A stretch of 64,000 nt of DNA from Leguminivora glycinivorella (GCF_023078275.1 NC_062971.1:5766001-5830000), one strand, 5' to 3'; positions 32,154-44,220 are shown, numbered from the stretch's first letter. Made by a program: numbers and translations. The notes: generated from the sequence alone by a model not told the origin.

Positions 32154-32463
32154 GGTCTTGTTTGCTTTCTTGAGAGAGTTTGGAAGTTTGTTTGGAACGC
32201 AGTTTATATTTAGAACGTAAGTATAAAGTATTTCGGGTTTGCAATAAAGGTCCTAGCATTCGTCTTCATTTGTCCAGATTTTTTTTACGGAAGCCTATAC
32301 CATTGTTCTGCTTGTTTGGTTCTATTATTGCTATTTTTATTGGCTTTATATATAGGATTTCGCTTTACACTGACAGATATATATCGTCCACCATCCGGCT
32401 AAATCCGCTATCCGGGTAAATCGTCCGGCGAACTACGTATCATGAGTTTTTGACGTTTTAGAG

Positions 32464-32658
32464 TACAGTCAACCAATTAGAATCCTATTCCACTCTAGAG
32501 GTAGAACCCTGTCGTATTGAAACCGTGCTTTATTTACTATAGACGTCAGTTTGACTTTTACTGTGAAAAGGTCCTAGTGCTTTATTTACTATAGGCGTCA
32601 GTTTGACTTTTACTGTGAAAGGGTTCTACTGGCCTAAGATTCACATTGGTGGACAGTA
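32464..32658. mobile_element. Mariner-like MITE (CAGTCAACC), copy 3, with internal duplication
   Basis: TACAGTCAACCAATTAGAAT at the left and GGACAGTA at the right are diverged ends. The interior contains a roughly 50-bp tandem duplication (GTGCTTTATTTACTATAG.C GTCAGTTTGACTTTTACTG at about 32527 and 32578). Confidence 0.6.
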
Positions 32659-32946
32659 CGTTACTCGCGTCGAAAACAACACGGAAAATGTATGTAATTT
32701 TGGTTCTTTATCTCCGATTTTTTTAAGAGTAAAATAATATCGGCCGATTTCACCTAAAATTCATCAAATATTTTAGCCAAATCTAGGAAATATAAATAAT
32801 ACGACGTGGAATTAAGTTGTTCATGTTACGGTTAAAAAGAAAGGAGTCAAATATGTTAGATTTAAAAAAAAAATCTAATTCTGAAAAAAAAAAAAACGGA
32901 GTATAATATAGTAGCCGTTTGGGAGCGCTATTCACTTTCTCCATAT

Positions 32947-33480
32947 TAAAATAGTATTTTATACAATCTTGTTATAATACAAAGCTTTTCAGTCGAGTAC
33001 CACTCAGCAAGCTTCGTGGCCTAATAGTACGGTACGAGAGTGAAAAGCTTAAATTATATCACTATTGTATACAATACTTTTTCTATGAGTCATCATTTTC
33101 ATCATCAATGGACGAAAAATATCATCATTCTAGTTAAAATTAATGTTAATAGCGTCGTTCACCGTTGTATCAACATCGAATTACCTATAAAATTATAGCA
33201 ACCAATTGTTTATAATAACCGTCTCTGATTGGTAGATAACGCGATAGATTAAAAAAAAATGTGTTTCAGATGCAGTAAAATTTGCCAGGTATCGTAAATT
33301 AGTATAGAAATTGTATGAAGTTCTATTTTTGAAATTATTACAGTTAACTAAAGTCAACTATAATGAGATATTATAGTTCAGTCGGGACTGCCATAAAGTA
33401 TCCAACACTGAAAAGTTAGCACTTATAGTTTAGTCTGTGGTCTCCTAATTGACAGATTAAAGTCGACGAGTAGAAAAAAC
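32947..33480 (-). repeat. Repeat family M, right copy
   Basis: Complement of 30258-30784 end to end, from AAATAGTATTTTATACAATC to AAAGTCGACGAGTAGAAA, roughly 85% by eye. The two copies are in inverted orientation 2.2 kb apart. Confidence 0.8.
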
Positions 33481-35561
33481 TTATTGTAGCTACACTGATA
33501 TTTTGTGGGCTCCTTAGGATATTGTTTCAGTTGTCACCTCCACTATTTTCCATCACCACTCCGCAGACAACGTACTATGAACCTCCCACGCCGCATTTTG
33601 AAGACTTGCCATGTCTATAAACTATAAATATTAAAATAGTTCCCGATAATTACTGCTAAGCTTTAATTCATATCAATCTATATTTATTTACGAGCAATAT
33701 TAATACATGTCGAACACGAGATTGATTTAATTTAATACCTGTCAAAATTATACACTTGTTTTGAAACGGAAGTCTATATCACTTTGAAATATGACAGAGT
33801 TCCGCGTAATAAGTGGTTGCTCTTTTAGATTTGCCTGTAATTTATGAGTTTTGTTTTATGTTTTTGAGATGCATTTTATCCATAGGTATGTCTATAGCGT
33901 GTTGGTAGTAAAAAATCATTTCTTACATTGATTGAAAAACGAAATGTAGCACTGACATATTAGTCACTCCCACAGTCGCGCTATAATAGGAGTGTAAATC
34001 GTATAAATTAATCATAATCGTATAATTAATTAATATAAATTAATCGTCATTAAATAATCAGATTAATGGTTAGTTAAATAATCATTCATCTGATTATTTG
34101 ATGCGCTAATCACAACTTTGAGAATAATTATCTTGTAACGCAATTTAATGCCCGAAATTTAACGTCCGAAAATGCGAAAAAACTGTTAGATAGATAAAAT
34201 TTACAGCTTTATGTTACGATAACTGCTCTGGCAATAATCAAATGCAAACTAGTCTCTCATAGCTACTGCAAATAGGTGATTTAAATTCCCGAATGACAGC
34301 CAAAATACCATGCTTCCAAGTATGCCGGTAATAAAAATATTTCCAACCGTTTTTACGATGCCATCTCACGGTTTTGTAATATATTATATTAAGCAAACAC
34401 TTGTCCGACTGTCACTTCTTAAAGTAACGGCACTGCCTCTAAATCTGTGGAGGCGCCGGTTGGAACAGGTTCGTATATTTTCAAATAATGCTTCCGCGGT
34501 CGGGTTTGTGTCGACCGAATTGCTTATGGTCTTAGTACTGCAGGCTAGCACGTGATTGGCGCGACTGTAGTTCGTCGCGCCGCTCCATAGATCACACGTC
34601 TTTTCCTAATTGTATTAATAACATAATGGACGGGTAGTCTAAGTTGCGTGACTTAATCTGGCGCCAATCATACACCCTGTTTTTATTGAAATCCGTTAAC
34701 TTAAAGGGAAGATTCATTACATCAAATACAATTTTCTCTAAGAAACTAGCGTCTTAATTCTTGCGGTTATCGAGTTATTAAACAAATGAAGATAATTGCT
34801 TAACACGTGTGTCAAAGCCTTTACCAATTCCTATAATGTTATTTGTTTTGACATGTGCCGTCAATCACTTGACACTAACTTGAATGTTATTCTTAAAGGT
34901 CTCTCACGCTAATGAATTAATTTATTATGTATGAAAATGATGAAAAATTTTTTTGCGAAATTAACTAAAAGTGATATACAGGGTGATTCCTGATAATGAA
35001 CCTAACGATGTGTCGAATTTAGCGGAAAACAAAAAAACACGGTGTATAGCTACTAGCCTTGCTGGCAGGTTTTTGGAGAAGGGAAGGGAAGCTGATTATT
35101 TTTCTTTTTGCTTCTAGTATAAATACTACCTACCTCAGCAATGCAAGTCAGTAAAGACATTTGATACAATATTTAGGAAATTAATTGCTATGCAGCCAGT
35201 GGGTGTGGACCCAATACGATTAAACTTTACTGTGTTTCGACAAAAGACAATAAATGTTTCGTCAGGATTAAGTTGCATTAGAATGAGTGGCCGTATCTTT
35301 TGTCGTGATCGACTCAGTGGCGCCACTGGCGGTTGGCCAATCAATCATCAGGGCCCTACCGCGCAAGTCGCAGTAGATTTATGTAAACTTCAAAATAGTG
35401 CGTTGAAAATACGGAAGCTAATGACTATCGTATATAGTGATATTCTTGTTTAGATCTTATATAATAAAAACTGTTTCTAAATATGTCAAATGTCCCACTT
35501 TGTCGCTTACCAGAATGACAGGATCGGTTGGGGTTTCTAATTTTTCATCACTTTTGCACTC
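33481..35561. other. No gene or recognised element
   Basis: AT-rich. At 34979-35005 CAGGGTGATTCCTGATAATG is a common lepidopteran repeat start. The frames at 34310-34555 and 35190-35453 show no motif and no splice context. Confidence 0.4.
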
Positions 35562-35705
35562 TAACCCCCTTATTCATAAACGCACTCTAAAGTTATCAAG
35601 CCGATAAAGGTCGTTTGTCCTTTCCGACGTATTTGTGTGATAGAAAGGGACAAACGAACTTTATCGGCTTGATAACTTTAGAGTACGTTTATGAATAAGG
35701 GGGTA
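35562..35705. mobile_element. TA-flanked MITE (ACCCCCTTATTCATAAACG), copy 1
   Basis: TA, ACCCCCTTATTCATAAACGC at the left and CGTTTATGAATAAGGGGG TA at the right. Inverted arms reach about 60 bp (AAGTTATCAAGCCGATAAAG). A second copy is at 50238-50331. Confidence 0.85.
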
Positions 35706-36185
35706 AATGTGCTATTGCAGGCGGAGCGGTAGTTATAGAAAAATCGTTCTTCCTAGGAAGTTATGTCATTTCTAGTGCCGTATTTAACTTTCTTTTTGAC
35801 CACACCCGCACACTAAATGTGCTATTGTACGCAGGCGGAGCGTAAGTAATAGAAAAATCGGTCTCCCAAGGGAGTTATGAAATTTCTAGTGCCGTACTTG
35901 ACTTTTTTACATCTATTTACATATTTTTTACATTGCGAGTGTGATGAAAAACATGGCGTGTAACTCGGGGCGAATGAATATCGCTCCGGTAAGCCATCGC
36001 GATTTAACTTACTCTTGTTAAAAATATTCAACTTTCCCCCTTGTTGCCCAATGTACTATTATCTTTTCACAATTTTTTTTAATTGCAAGTGTGACGAAAA
36101 ACATTGTGTGTAGCTCGGGGCGTAACAATATAGCAAACTCGAGTCTTAATCGCTCCGGCAAGCCGTTGCACAATGTACTATTAAA
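35706..36185 (+). repeat. Repeat with internal direct duplications
   Basis: AAATGTGCTATTG..GCAGGCGGAGCG occurs at 35704 and 35815. CAAGTGTGACGAAAAACAT/GAGTGTGATGAAAAACAT with CTCGGGGCG recurs at about 35936 and 36085. ATCGCTCCGG.AAGCC also appears twice. The segment looks like a tandemly slipped non-coding repeat. The open frames on the minus strand are not gene-like. Confidence 0.55.
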
Positions 36186-36249
36186 CGAATAACCTGTGTA
36201 AGTGACCGTATTGTACGGGATTATTTGCTTGGAAACAAAACACATTATA

Positions 36250-36425
36250 ATTAGAATAGAATAGAATAGAATAAATTTTAATCGTAAACACACAAAAGAG
36301 AAAAATATTACAAATAGGAACACATAAAAACGAGAAGGTGCCACGAAATGGTTTAACCTCAGCATATTGCTGGCGACTTCCAGCGCTGATCTTCCGGTTA
36401 AACCATTCGGTGAAAAACAATCACG
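36250..36425 (-). mobile_element. LINE 3'-end-like repeat with TTCTA tail
   Basis: On the minus strand ACCGGAAGATCAGCGCTGG, TATGCTGAGG and CCATTTCGTGGCACC lead to an AT-rich segment and a (TTCTA)n tail at 36255-36273. Same family as 27050-27235. Confidence 0.5.
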
Positions 36426-37200
36426 ACAGGTAACATGAACAAAATTATAGAAAACAACATATTACACACAAAAAAGAAAGATATTACATGCTTTTTTAAA
36501 AACTATAACTACTACAGAACGAATTATCTATCTAATTATCATTGCAGTTATAATGCGTCAAAGTATTCCTATAGACCTAGTTAGTCGTGCTTCGTGCCAA
36601 AATGTAAGAGGATTAAATCAGAATTTGCTATACGATCAAACTAAAACCCCTTACTAGAACAAGGATTAACGACTCTAACTAATTAAGAAGTTTCGAGGCA
36701 GGATGAACACGTTTCACTTAATATTTCCTGTGTTCTGACCCAAAAGGAAGGTAAAAGCTTTTACAAAATAGTTTGATTTTAGATTTAGCACCCTTGTAAG
36801 TATTACGAATGACATTACAATGCCATTATTACTTGGTTATGTAGGTATTGGCGTTTTGAAGTTATATTTTTCTAGGCAGTAGAAAAAACTAATTAGTCCG
36901 TCAGTTATCAAAGACTTTTAGACACGTATTTTTTCTTTTTTCTCGTAAATGAAAAATGACGACGGTACAGTGCGTTGAAGTTTCGCGTGACGTCACGCCT
37001 AGGTACAATTTTTTCTTATAAGTGACGTCACAAGCCTCCACTCCGGAACTTTGATACTCTATATCTTTGTATTTTTTCATTAATATGTGTTCAGTATTTT
37101 TGGACGATCTAATTAACTAACGGACAAAACAGAATGCCATTTTTTTTATGTAGTCGTCATCCCTATTTCACAGGAATGATACAATAATTTCGTTGATCAG
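36426..37200. other. No gene or recognisable repeat
   Basis: AT-rich spacer; nothing supported. Confidence 0.45.
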
Positions 37201-37201
37201 A

Positions 37202-37300
37202 CCCTTTAGCGCAACTTGCCCTGTCGCGCGCGAGTCCATACTTGAAGTCGCGCTTGATGTATAGACTCGCGCGACGAGGCAAGTTGTGCTAAAGGGGCTG
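37202..37300. mobile_element. Hairpin MITE (CCCTTTAGCGCAACTTGCC)
   Basis: CCCTTTAGCGCAACTTGCCC at the left and GGCAAGTTGTGCTAAAGGGG at the right. Arms of about 40 bp include GTCGCGCG.GAGTC and GACTCGCGCGAC. Confidence 0.8.
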
Positions 37301-37383
37301 GTATAATGTCTGCTGTAATCCTTTCATACAAACTTCTCTACACCGGCGGTCACTTTTGTAGCACTATACATTCTGCAGCACTG

Positions 37384-37513
37384 TACAGTCAGTCAATTGG
37401 AACCCTAGGCCACTGTGGAACTATGTCATAGTGACGTTATTTCTATTCTATTCTATTCTAAATTCGATTGTAAGAAATCTCTTACGGCCTAGGGTTCCAA
37501 TTGGTTGACTGTA
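37384..37513. mobile_element. Mariner-like MITE (CAGTCAACC), copy 4
   Basis: TACAGTCAGTCAATTGGAAC at the left and GGTTCCAATTGGTTGACTGT at the right, with TA on both sides. A (TTCTA)n microsatellite occupies the middle (37440-37460). Confidence 0.8.
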
Positions 37514-37989
37514 CATATACTGTGTAACAATTTTCATAGGCAAATGCGTTCAATAAGTTTTTACGTTTATTTCCCCTTTAAAATAATTCTAACTTGTAAG
37601 CAATTATCCACATAGACAGCTGCTAAGCCCTAACAATCCTCGCAATCACAGAATAATGGTTCGCAATTAACAAGCTAGACTTTTATCTCCAGAATTTCAC
37701 ACACATTTTCACATAAATTACGTCACCATTGTCTATAAGATAGTGAGCTAAATTGGAAATGGTTGTATCAGTTCATCTCATAAAGAGATATGTTGGAGCA
37801 TTGTCGTTAAAGTCGGACGTTTGATATATAGTTCCCGGGCGGTGCGTGCGCTTGCTGGGCGAAATCGAGGGTGAACGAAGTTGTTGGTACGGTATACCCT
37901 CGCAGAAAGCTAGAGCTTTAGAGTTGTGCCTGCTCGTTCACTGAAAAGATCGCTCCAACTAGTACGATCTCCGAAGTGTGCTAGTTCGT
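37514..37989. other. Spacer leading into candidate promoter
   Basis: AT-rich until about 37800. GC and CpG then rise through 37835-37960 with no repeat identified, marking the left edge of the promoter-like block. Confidence 0.4.
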
Positions 37990-38290
37990 TCTTTTAGGAC
38001 ATTTAGTACAGTAGTACACCGAGAGAGCGAGAGACAAATTGTGCATATGGCGTACAGTAACGCTCGCTCGTACTAGCCGAGAGCCGATCGGCCGTTTTCG
38101 CGCGCTCTCGGTCCGGTCAGTCGGTTCTAGTTCGGTTGCGGTCGGATCACACGGATCGCTTTGCTGTCATTGTCACTCCTCGGCTCTTCGCTCCTTTCGC
38201 TCCCATTCTGTTGCGCGTGTGTGAGAGTACTGAATGTACTAGAGAGCAGAATCATTTGAGAGTAGTTCGGTCTAGTACAGTGCAGGGAAT
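37990..38290 (+). promoter_or_regulatory. Candidate arthropod promoter (GAGA, initiator, CpG-rich)
   Basis: This block is markedly richer in GC and CpG than its surroundings and matches no repeat here. It has GAGAGAGCGAGAGAC (38021-38035), a GAGA-factor-like cluster, then CGCGCGCTCTCGG. A TCAGT initiator lies at 38117-38121 (A at 38119). An RGWYV match GGATC (38144-38148) starts 26 nt after the initiator A, two short of the canonical DPE position. No TATA box is evident. It could drive the plus-strand F-box gene whose first coding exon is 21.7 kb downstream, but no splice donor was pinned down; GTAAGA at about 38551 is one weak option. Plus-strand orientation rests on the initiator only. Confidence 0.4.
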
Positions 38291-38674
38291 CGTGTCTTTT
38301 GTACTATTAGTACATGTCCTACACAAGCCTATAGTGCTTAACCAATACTTGATTTAGATCGAATTAAGTATGATTTTTATGCTGAAAACTGCTGAACCCG
38401 AAACCGACACTGTAACGACACTAGTCAGTGACTAACGAAAATAAAGTTTCAGCGCAGCCGCAAATTTTGGCAGTTCTTTTGGTGAAACTTTTGCGGCCGA
38501 AATTTGGGATGGATATTAGTGATATCAATAGAATATCCGGATTGTGTGTTATTTGTAAGAGTGCTGTTTGACGTTCTACAACTAGGAAATCTCGAGACAT
38601 GTCTCATAACTTCACGCAATTTCTATTCTATTCTATTCAATGGAGTAGCAATACTTATGGCCCTTTCACGTATA

Positions 38675-38925
38675 AGACGACCGGTCTAGCTCAGTCGGTA
38701 GTGACCCTGCCTGCTAAGCCGCGGTCCTGGGTTCGAATCCCGGTAAGTGCATTTCTTTGTGTGATGAGCACAGGTAGTTGTTCCTGAGTCATGGATGTTT
38801 TCTATGTATATAAGTATGTATTTATCTATTTAAGTATGTATATCGGCGCTTAGCACCCATAGTACAAGCTTTGCTTAATTTGGGGCTAAGTTGATCTGTG
38901 TAAGACCCAATATTTATTTATTTAA
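38675..38925 (+). mobile_element. tRNA-derived SINE, copy 1
   Basis: Head GACGACCGGTCTAGCTCAGT with A box TAGCTCAGTCGG and B box GGTTCGAATCC. The body includes GTGTGATGAGCACAGG, GTCATGGATGTTTTCTATGT and CAAGCTTTGCTTAATTTGGG, and the TATTTATTTA tail ends it. Near-identical copies are at 42558 and 57461. The body shows it is not a tRNA gene. Confidence 0.9.
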
Positions 38926-41498
38926 GTAGTTATTGACTTTGTAAGCTCTTTGAATGATACTGATTTTAGCACCGCTTCTATCACAGAACTAAATAACAAC
39001 TTACCAACTATATGCTGAAATTGCTGTTACGTTTAGTTGCATTATACCTGTCGTTTGCTAGAACGAGACAGATTGAGTGCGAGAGAGAATTAAACGTTTG
39101 ATATTTATAGCCTTAGTAGTGTGGTCGTAAATTAGTCACTATTATCATTACAGTCGTAGATTGAAGTGCATTCTGCGATGGTCAATTATCAATACGCGTT
39201 TATTTTGAAAGGAATGTTGAGTGTTTATGGATGCTTGTCAAATGGAAGTCATTTGGAATTATTGATTGGGCTTAGAATAATTTTGCTTGTAACATAAATA
39301 TGTAGTAATTGTGCATTCATATAAGTATGGGTTTATACTCGTACAATACACAGTTCATTTAGATATATTTGGAATTCAAAAGTAAAAAGATATAGTTTAA
39401 AGTAGTATAAGTGTTTGGTTTATTCAAGAACACCATTAAAATTCAAATTGTCGGTTTATGACAAATTGAGATTGTTGAGAATCATGGCAATATTTTACCA
39501 TGATTTCATGAAAAACAAAATGCATTTTATTACTTCGTTATTAAAATCCCATGTTAGCTTCAACTTCAACGTGACCACTGACTGCTGAAAACTAAAAGGA
39601 GCTACATAACCATTTCTGTCCATGAGATGTCCAAGAGCACTAGGACAAACTTACCTAAAAACTGAAATCACAATTACACGTTTTCATCTAAATTGTAACG
39701 CTGAAACCAAACATCTACTCAGTTACAATGCTATCTGTGTTGACCCGTCAGCAAATCTGCGAATGTGAATATAACTTTTAATTGTATACGAGCGACGGTC
39801 AGCACTCTTTTGTCTACATTAAACCTTATAGCCTACATAGACTACATACGTTTGGCTAGGTCTAATCAGACCCTAATCATAATCACTATCACTAGACCTT
39901 ATATAAAACCAAGTCCCCCACCGCGTCTGTCTGTGTGTCTGTATGTTCGCGATAAAGTCAAAATCTGCTAAACGGAATTTCATGCGGTTTTGACCTATGA
40001 ATACGGCGGTTCTTGAGGAAGATTTTGGCATTTATGTTTATGTTTGTTTTGTGAATGTTGTTGGATCATCACGACATTTACTATTTTTTTTTTATTATTC
40101 TAGAACGTTGCCCAAGCCGTTTGAGTATGCCAAATATCACAAATATACCTAATATGAACGGAAAAATCCGCAAAGGGATTTTTCTATAATATTTTGAGGG
40201 AAAAATGACTTCATCCATCCATCCATCCATCCATTTCCATACTTTACTTCCCGTGCCAAGCCGTGGCGGGTTGCTATTAACCGCATATGCATGCAATACA
40301 GGTATGTTAACAAACCTGCCTACATCAAGTTCAAAAACAATAGACTCGCAAGGAATTTAGAGCGGTGACATTGAGCTCTGTTCCTGTGCCAGTCTGTTGA
40401 AGCTCACGGAATCTAGCCCACTTATGTAGGTTTTATTGCAGGACCGAATTCCATGCCTTTAGGACGAAGGTAATGGACCCGCACAAACGCTGTTCCCACT
40501 TTCCCCTCTAGATGTTAACTTTACCACTTTACCAAATAAAAAATCGACATAATTTGTTGCGCAATCAACCTTACAAGAAGAAAAGAGAACAAAACTAGAA
40601 ATTGTCAACATTTTAGTGTCGTGAGAAAACGGGACGACACAATGATGTTGATCATGATCAACATTTATTTTTATTTGTACTTTTTCTTTTTCAAGATATA
40701 GGAGTGATTTTGTTTTAATTTTCATTTATTATAAGTAAGGGTTTTAATTTATTATAAATTTTAAAACTTTATTTCAATCGGTTTATTTGTTTCTAATTAT
40801 TTGCAATTAAATAATTTGGACAAAAACAAAGGTTGGGATGTAGGTGGTTATGGTTAAAGTCGTGTCCATTATCCAGGAAGGAAAATGGAAGACTACGTTT
40901 GTATGGAGAAACGGCCGTCCCCTTTCCTCTAAGTGTACCTTGAATTCTAGAAATGGCGCCTAGATGTCGCCAGTTAACAATACTTAATATTTAAGTTTGT
41001 CATAAATGGTACACAAATATAGACTTTAAAGGAAGACTGATATGAACTGTTGTATCTTTTATCATGTTTGATTGTGATTTATAAACGTAATATTGATTAG
41101 TAGGATTAAAGTTACGAAACTACGCCTAAAGAGATGGTCCGCCACTGACGTAAGGTTTTATTTGGAAGTTTTATAAATACTATAATTAATCATGACATTT
41201 TGAACAGTGTCAAAACATTGTATGCTTAAGAATGTTAAAAATGATCGTAGATTAATATGAATATTATGATAACAGTGTTTTTACAGTTAATTCATATAAT
41301 CTATACTTAGAAGAATCTATCTGCAGGCGTTTAAAATTTTGTTGATGATAAGATGCGATTTGACGGATGAATTTATTTGTCGGGTCTATGGTCGTATGAA
41401 TTGTATGGCTGTATAATATACATATACAGTGATGGGCAGTACTGACTAGGTACCTTTTAATATGGAAGTAACCCTGAAATCATAAAAACAGGACTAAG
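38926..41498. other. No convincing gene
   Basis: AT-rich with a (CCAT)n microsatellite at 40211-40234. GCGAGAGAGAATT near 39080 is an isolated GAGA-like motif. A segment at 40330-40510 (GGACCGAATTCCATGCCTTT) has an acceptor-like TTTTATTGCAG and a GTAATG 27 nt later, too weak to call an exon. Confidence 0.4.
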
Positions 41499-41619
41499 AA
41501 ATTAAAATTTTGAAAAATCCCCCGACTGTGACATATTAGACCAATTTTTACGAAACATGGCTAAGAACACAAATCGGTTCATCTGTTCGGGAGCTACGAT
41601 GCCTCAGACAGACACACAC

Positions 41620-41659
<40 letters not shown>

Positions 41660-41799
41660 ATAGACAGACGGACAGACAGACAGATAGACAGACGGACAGA
41701 CAGACAGATAGATAGACAGACGGACAGACAGACAGATAGATAGACAGACACGTCAAACTTATTACACCCCCGTCGTTTGTGCGTCGGGGGTTAAAAAAA
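41499..41799 (-). repeat. Repeat family B, copy 4 with expanded microsatellite
   Basis: Inverted relative to the other copies: starts ATTAAAATTTTGAAAAATCC and ends CGTCGTTTGTGCGTCGGGGG TTAAAA. The ACAG/ATAG tract (41606-41752) is about 150 bp, far longer than in the others, and creates a spurious minus-strand frame. Confidence 0.85.
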
Positions 41800-42557
41800 T
41801 TGTTGTCTGACGTCTGATTTCAATTTTTTCTCGCGATTTCATGCCGGGACCATAGTAAAAGTTTTTCAGCTACATATTCACCTCATGAAAATTGCAGGTG
41901 ATCAAAGAATCACTTTGTATGGTGAGCCCTTAAGGTCCCGAGACAAGGTGGCAGTATACATACTAATGTAGGTACGTAGACGAAGTTAGTTTTTATTGGA
42001 CTTTCACTTGAGGTATCTTGAGTTATAGAAACGACAACCTTTATTTTTTCCAAGAAAAAGGCTACTTTCATAAAAGTATGCATTATCAAACCCAAACGGC
42101 TATAACGCTCCCGGCGGGAGGGCTCGAACATATTACGTGTACATGGTCTTACATAAACATGTCAAAATATGAAAATACTTACGTTCCTTTCTAACGGCGG
42201 TTCCACACGCTTAGTGTTTGTTACAAACAGCAAAAATAAGCCACTTACCACTGAAATAAACATAGCATCCTATACTCAATGAGAGTGCCAGTTGGCACGT
42301 GAACTCACTGTAATAAACCGTCATCAATAGCGATCACTAGCAAAACTAAACAAAACAGACAAACACCTATCCCATCTTTCTCGAACATCCCTTTTATATG
42401 GGCAAAAAACCGACATCGTTTCCGATCACTAGAAAACACATGAAGACAAACATCTACCCTATTCTTGTCGCTACTTTCTAGTCTCTTGAATGAGACGCAT
42501 CTAGTCCGGTAAGGTAATGCATATAATTTATTTCTATATTTAACAAAATGTTTATTA
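41800..42557. other. No gene or recognisable repeat
   Basis: AT-rich spacer; the short minus-strand frame at 41910-42131 is not supported. Confidence 0.4.
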
Positions 42558-42818
42558 AGACGACCGGTCTGGCTCAGTCGGTAGTGACCCTGCCTGCTGA
42601 GCCGCGGTCCTAGGTTCGAATCCCGGTAAGGGCATTTGTTTGTGTGATGAGCACAGATATTTGTTCCTGAGTCATGGATGTTTTCTATGTATATAAGTAT
42701 GTATTTATCTATTTAAGTATGTATATCGTCGCTTAGCACCCATAGTACAAGCTTTGCTTAGTTTGGGGCTAAGTTGATTTGTGTAAGGTGTCCCCAATAT
42801 TTATTTATTATTATTAAA
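42558..42818 (+). mobile_element. tRNA-derived SINE, copy 2
   Basis: Head CGACCGGTCTGGCTCAGTCG, B box GGTTCGAATCC, same body as copy 1, with GTGTCCCCAATATTTATTTA at the 3' end. Confidence 0.9.
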
Positions 42819-43546
42819 TATACGGAATGAAAGCCATATTGGACGGAACGAGATAGACCACAGCTTAGACCCACCCACGGGTATTGCACGTGTCAGGGGT
42901 TTGTGTCCGTATTGTCCCAGATTTGTAAGTTCACATTTTTGACACATTTGTTTTGATGTATGTTGCGATGTGGCTAAGACGTATCGTTTGCCAAATCTAA
43001 CGGTTAATTTCGAATTGGTTGAATCGATTAGGCCCTATGAACAGGTGCTTAAACAAATTTACGATTTCTATCAACTTAGTGAAATGTCATTTGAATCGAA
43101 ATGACAGACTCTGCCACAGCACTGGTTTAAATTGGTGATAAATTGATATCGTAAAATACTCACTAACGAAGATCCGCAAAAATGTAACAATGTTTAAAGT
43201 AAGCGAAATACTGTTTTTAAGTACTTGATTTTTTTAAATATTATTACAGGATTTCATTTAAAGTTTCATTAGGTTGCGCGAGTTTACGTTTTGTGGTCGC
43301 TGTCATGTGTCAAAAAGAGGTTCTTACAAATCTGGGACAATAGTTTGCCAAGCGTGTGAAGATGCCTTAAACCTCGCACCGCCCCGGGTGCCAGTGATTA
43401 GCCGATATTGGCTACCAAACATGGGTGCCTTGTAAACGGGGTCTTAGGTTACCTATTGTGTTTTATACTCCGTTATACCAATAAGGAAGGACTTTGAAGA
43501 TTACTTTGTAACAAGTAGGTAATGTTATTTTTAGGTTGGATTTACA
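42819..43546. other. No gene or recognisable repeat
   Basis: Spacer of mixed composition. GGGACAATA and TATTGTCCC-type pairs (42915 and 43333, with CAGATTTGTAAG / CTTACAAATCTG) are inverted, so 42910-43345 may be an old foldback element. Confidence 0.4.
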
Positions 43547-43808
43547 TACATACATACAACATATGTACATACAATCACGCCTGTTTCCCATATAGGGGTA
43601 GGCAGAGTACATGAAACTGCTAAAGTTACAGTGCCACTCTTGGCAAATAAGGGGTTGAAAGAAAACGAAACTGTGACATTGCAGTGACAGGTTGCCAGCC
43701 TCTCGCCTACGCCACAATTTACCCCGGATATCCCACAGTCGCCTTCTACGACACCCACGGGAAGAAAGGGGGTGGTGAAATTCTTAACCCGTCACCACAC
43801 GGGACCAG
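43547..43808 (-). mobile_element. LINE 3' end with TGTA tail, copy
   Basis: Minus strand: CCCGTGTGGTGACGGGTTAA, CACCCCCTTTCTTCCCGTGG, GGTTGCCAGCCTCTCGCC-complement region, GTACTCTGCCTACCCCTATA and AACAGGCGTGATTGTATGTA, then (TGTA)n. Shared with 52322-52562. The C-terminal-looking minus frame (GVVEGDCGISGV) recurs in both but is short; I treat it as 3' UTR. Confidence 0.7.
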
Positions 43809-43960
43809 GTAGGTTTTAAACTTTCTTTAAACAGCTTATACAATCATATACATTAAATATTTCTACAGCTTATATTCGTATATAAGTTGGGTTGGGATAT
43901 TTCCAAATGATCGTAAAGATTTTATACGAAATAAGAGCTATTGATGACGACACTTACTCA

Positions 43961-44220
43961 TCCATACTATATAGGTACTATACTAATACCTATTACAAAT
44001 GGGAAAGTGTGTGTCTGTTTGTATGTCCGTCTTTCACGGCAAAACCGAGCGACGAATTGACGTGATTTTTTAAGCGAAGATAGTTGAAGGGATGGAGAGT
44101 GACATAGGCTACTTTTTGTCTCTTTCTAACCCCCCACTTGCCTAAAGGGGGGGGGGGGGTTGTATGGAGCATTCCGCAATTTTCGAATTTAACGTGAGCG
44201 AAGCCGCGGGCAAGAGCTAG
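43961..44220 (+). mobile_element. Non-autonomous Helitron (Lep1-like), copy 1
   Basis: 5' end TCCATACTAT after an A; 3' end AGCGAAGCCGCGGGCAAGAG CTAG before a T. This copy has an extra GGTACTATACTAATACC near its 5' end and a long G run (44148-44158). The TC...CTAG ends and insertion between A and T are Helitron hallmarks. Confidence 0.8.

Noticed and set aside
34310..35453. Two open frames of 81 and 87 codons
   Set aside because: No recognisable domain, no flanking splice or polyadenylation signals, AT-rich surroundings.
38675..38760. Functional tRNA gene
   Set aside because: A and B boxes are present, but the sequence continues into a SINE body and an AT-rich tail, and three copies share all of it.
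40425..40475. Possible 27-nt exon between TTTTATTGCAG and GTAATG
   Set aside because: The donor is weak and no branch point was found; far less convincing than 22331-22360.
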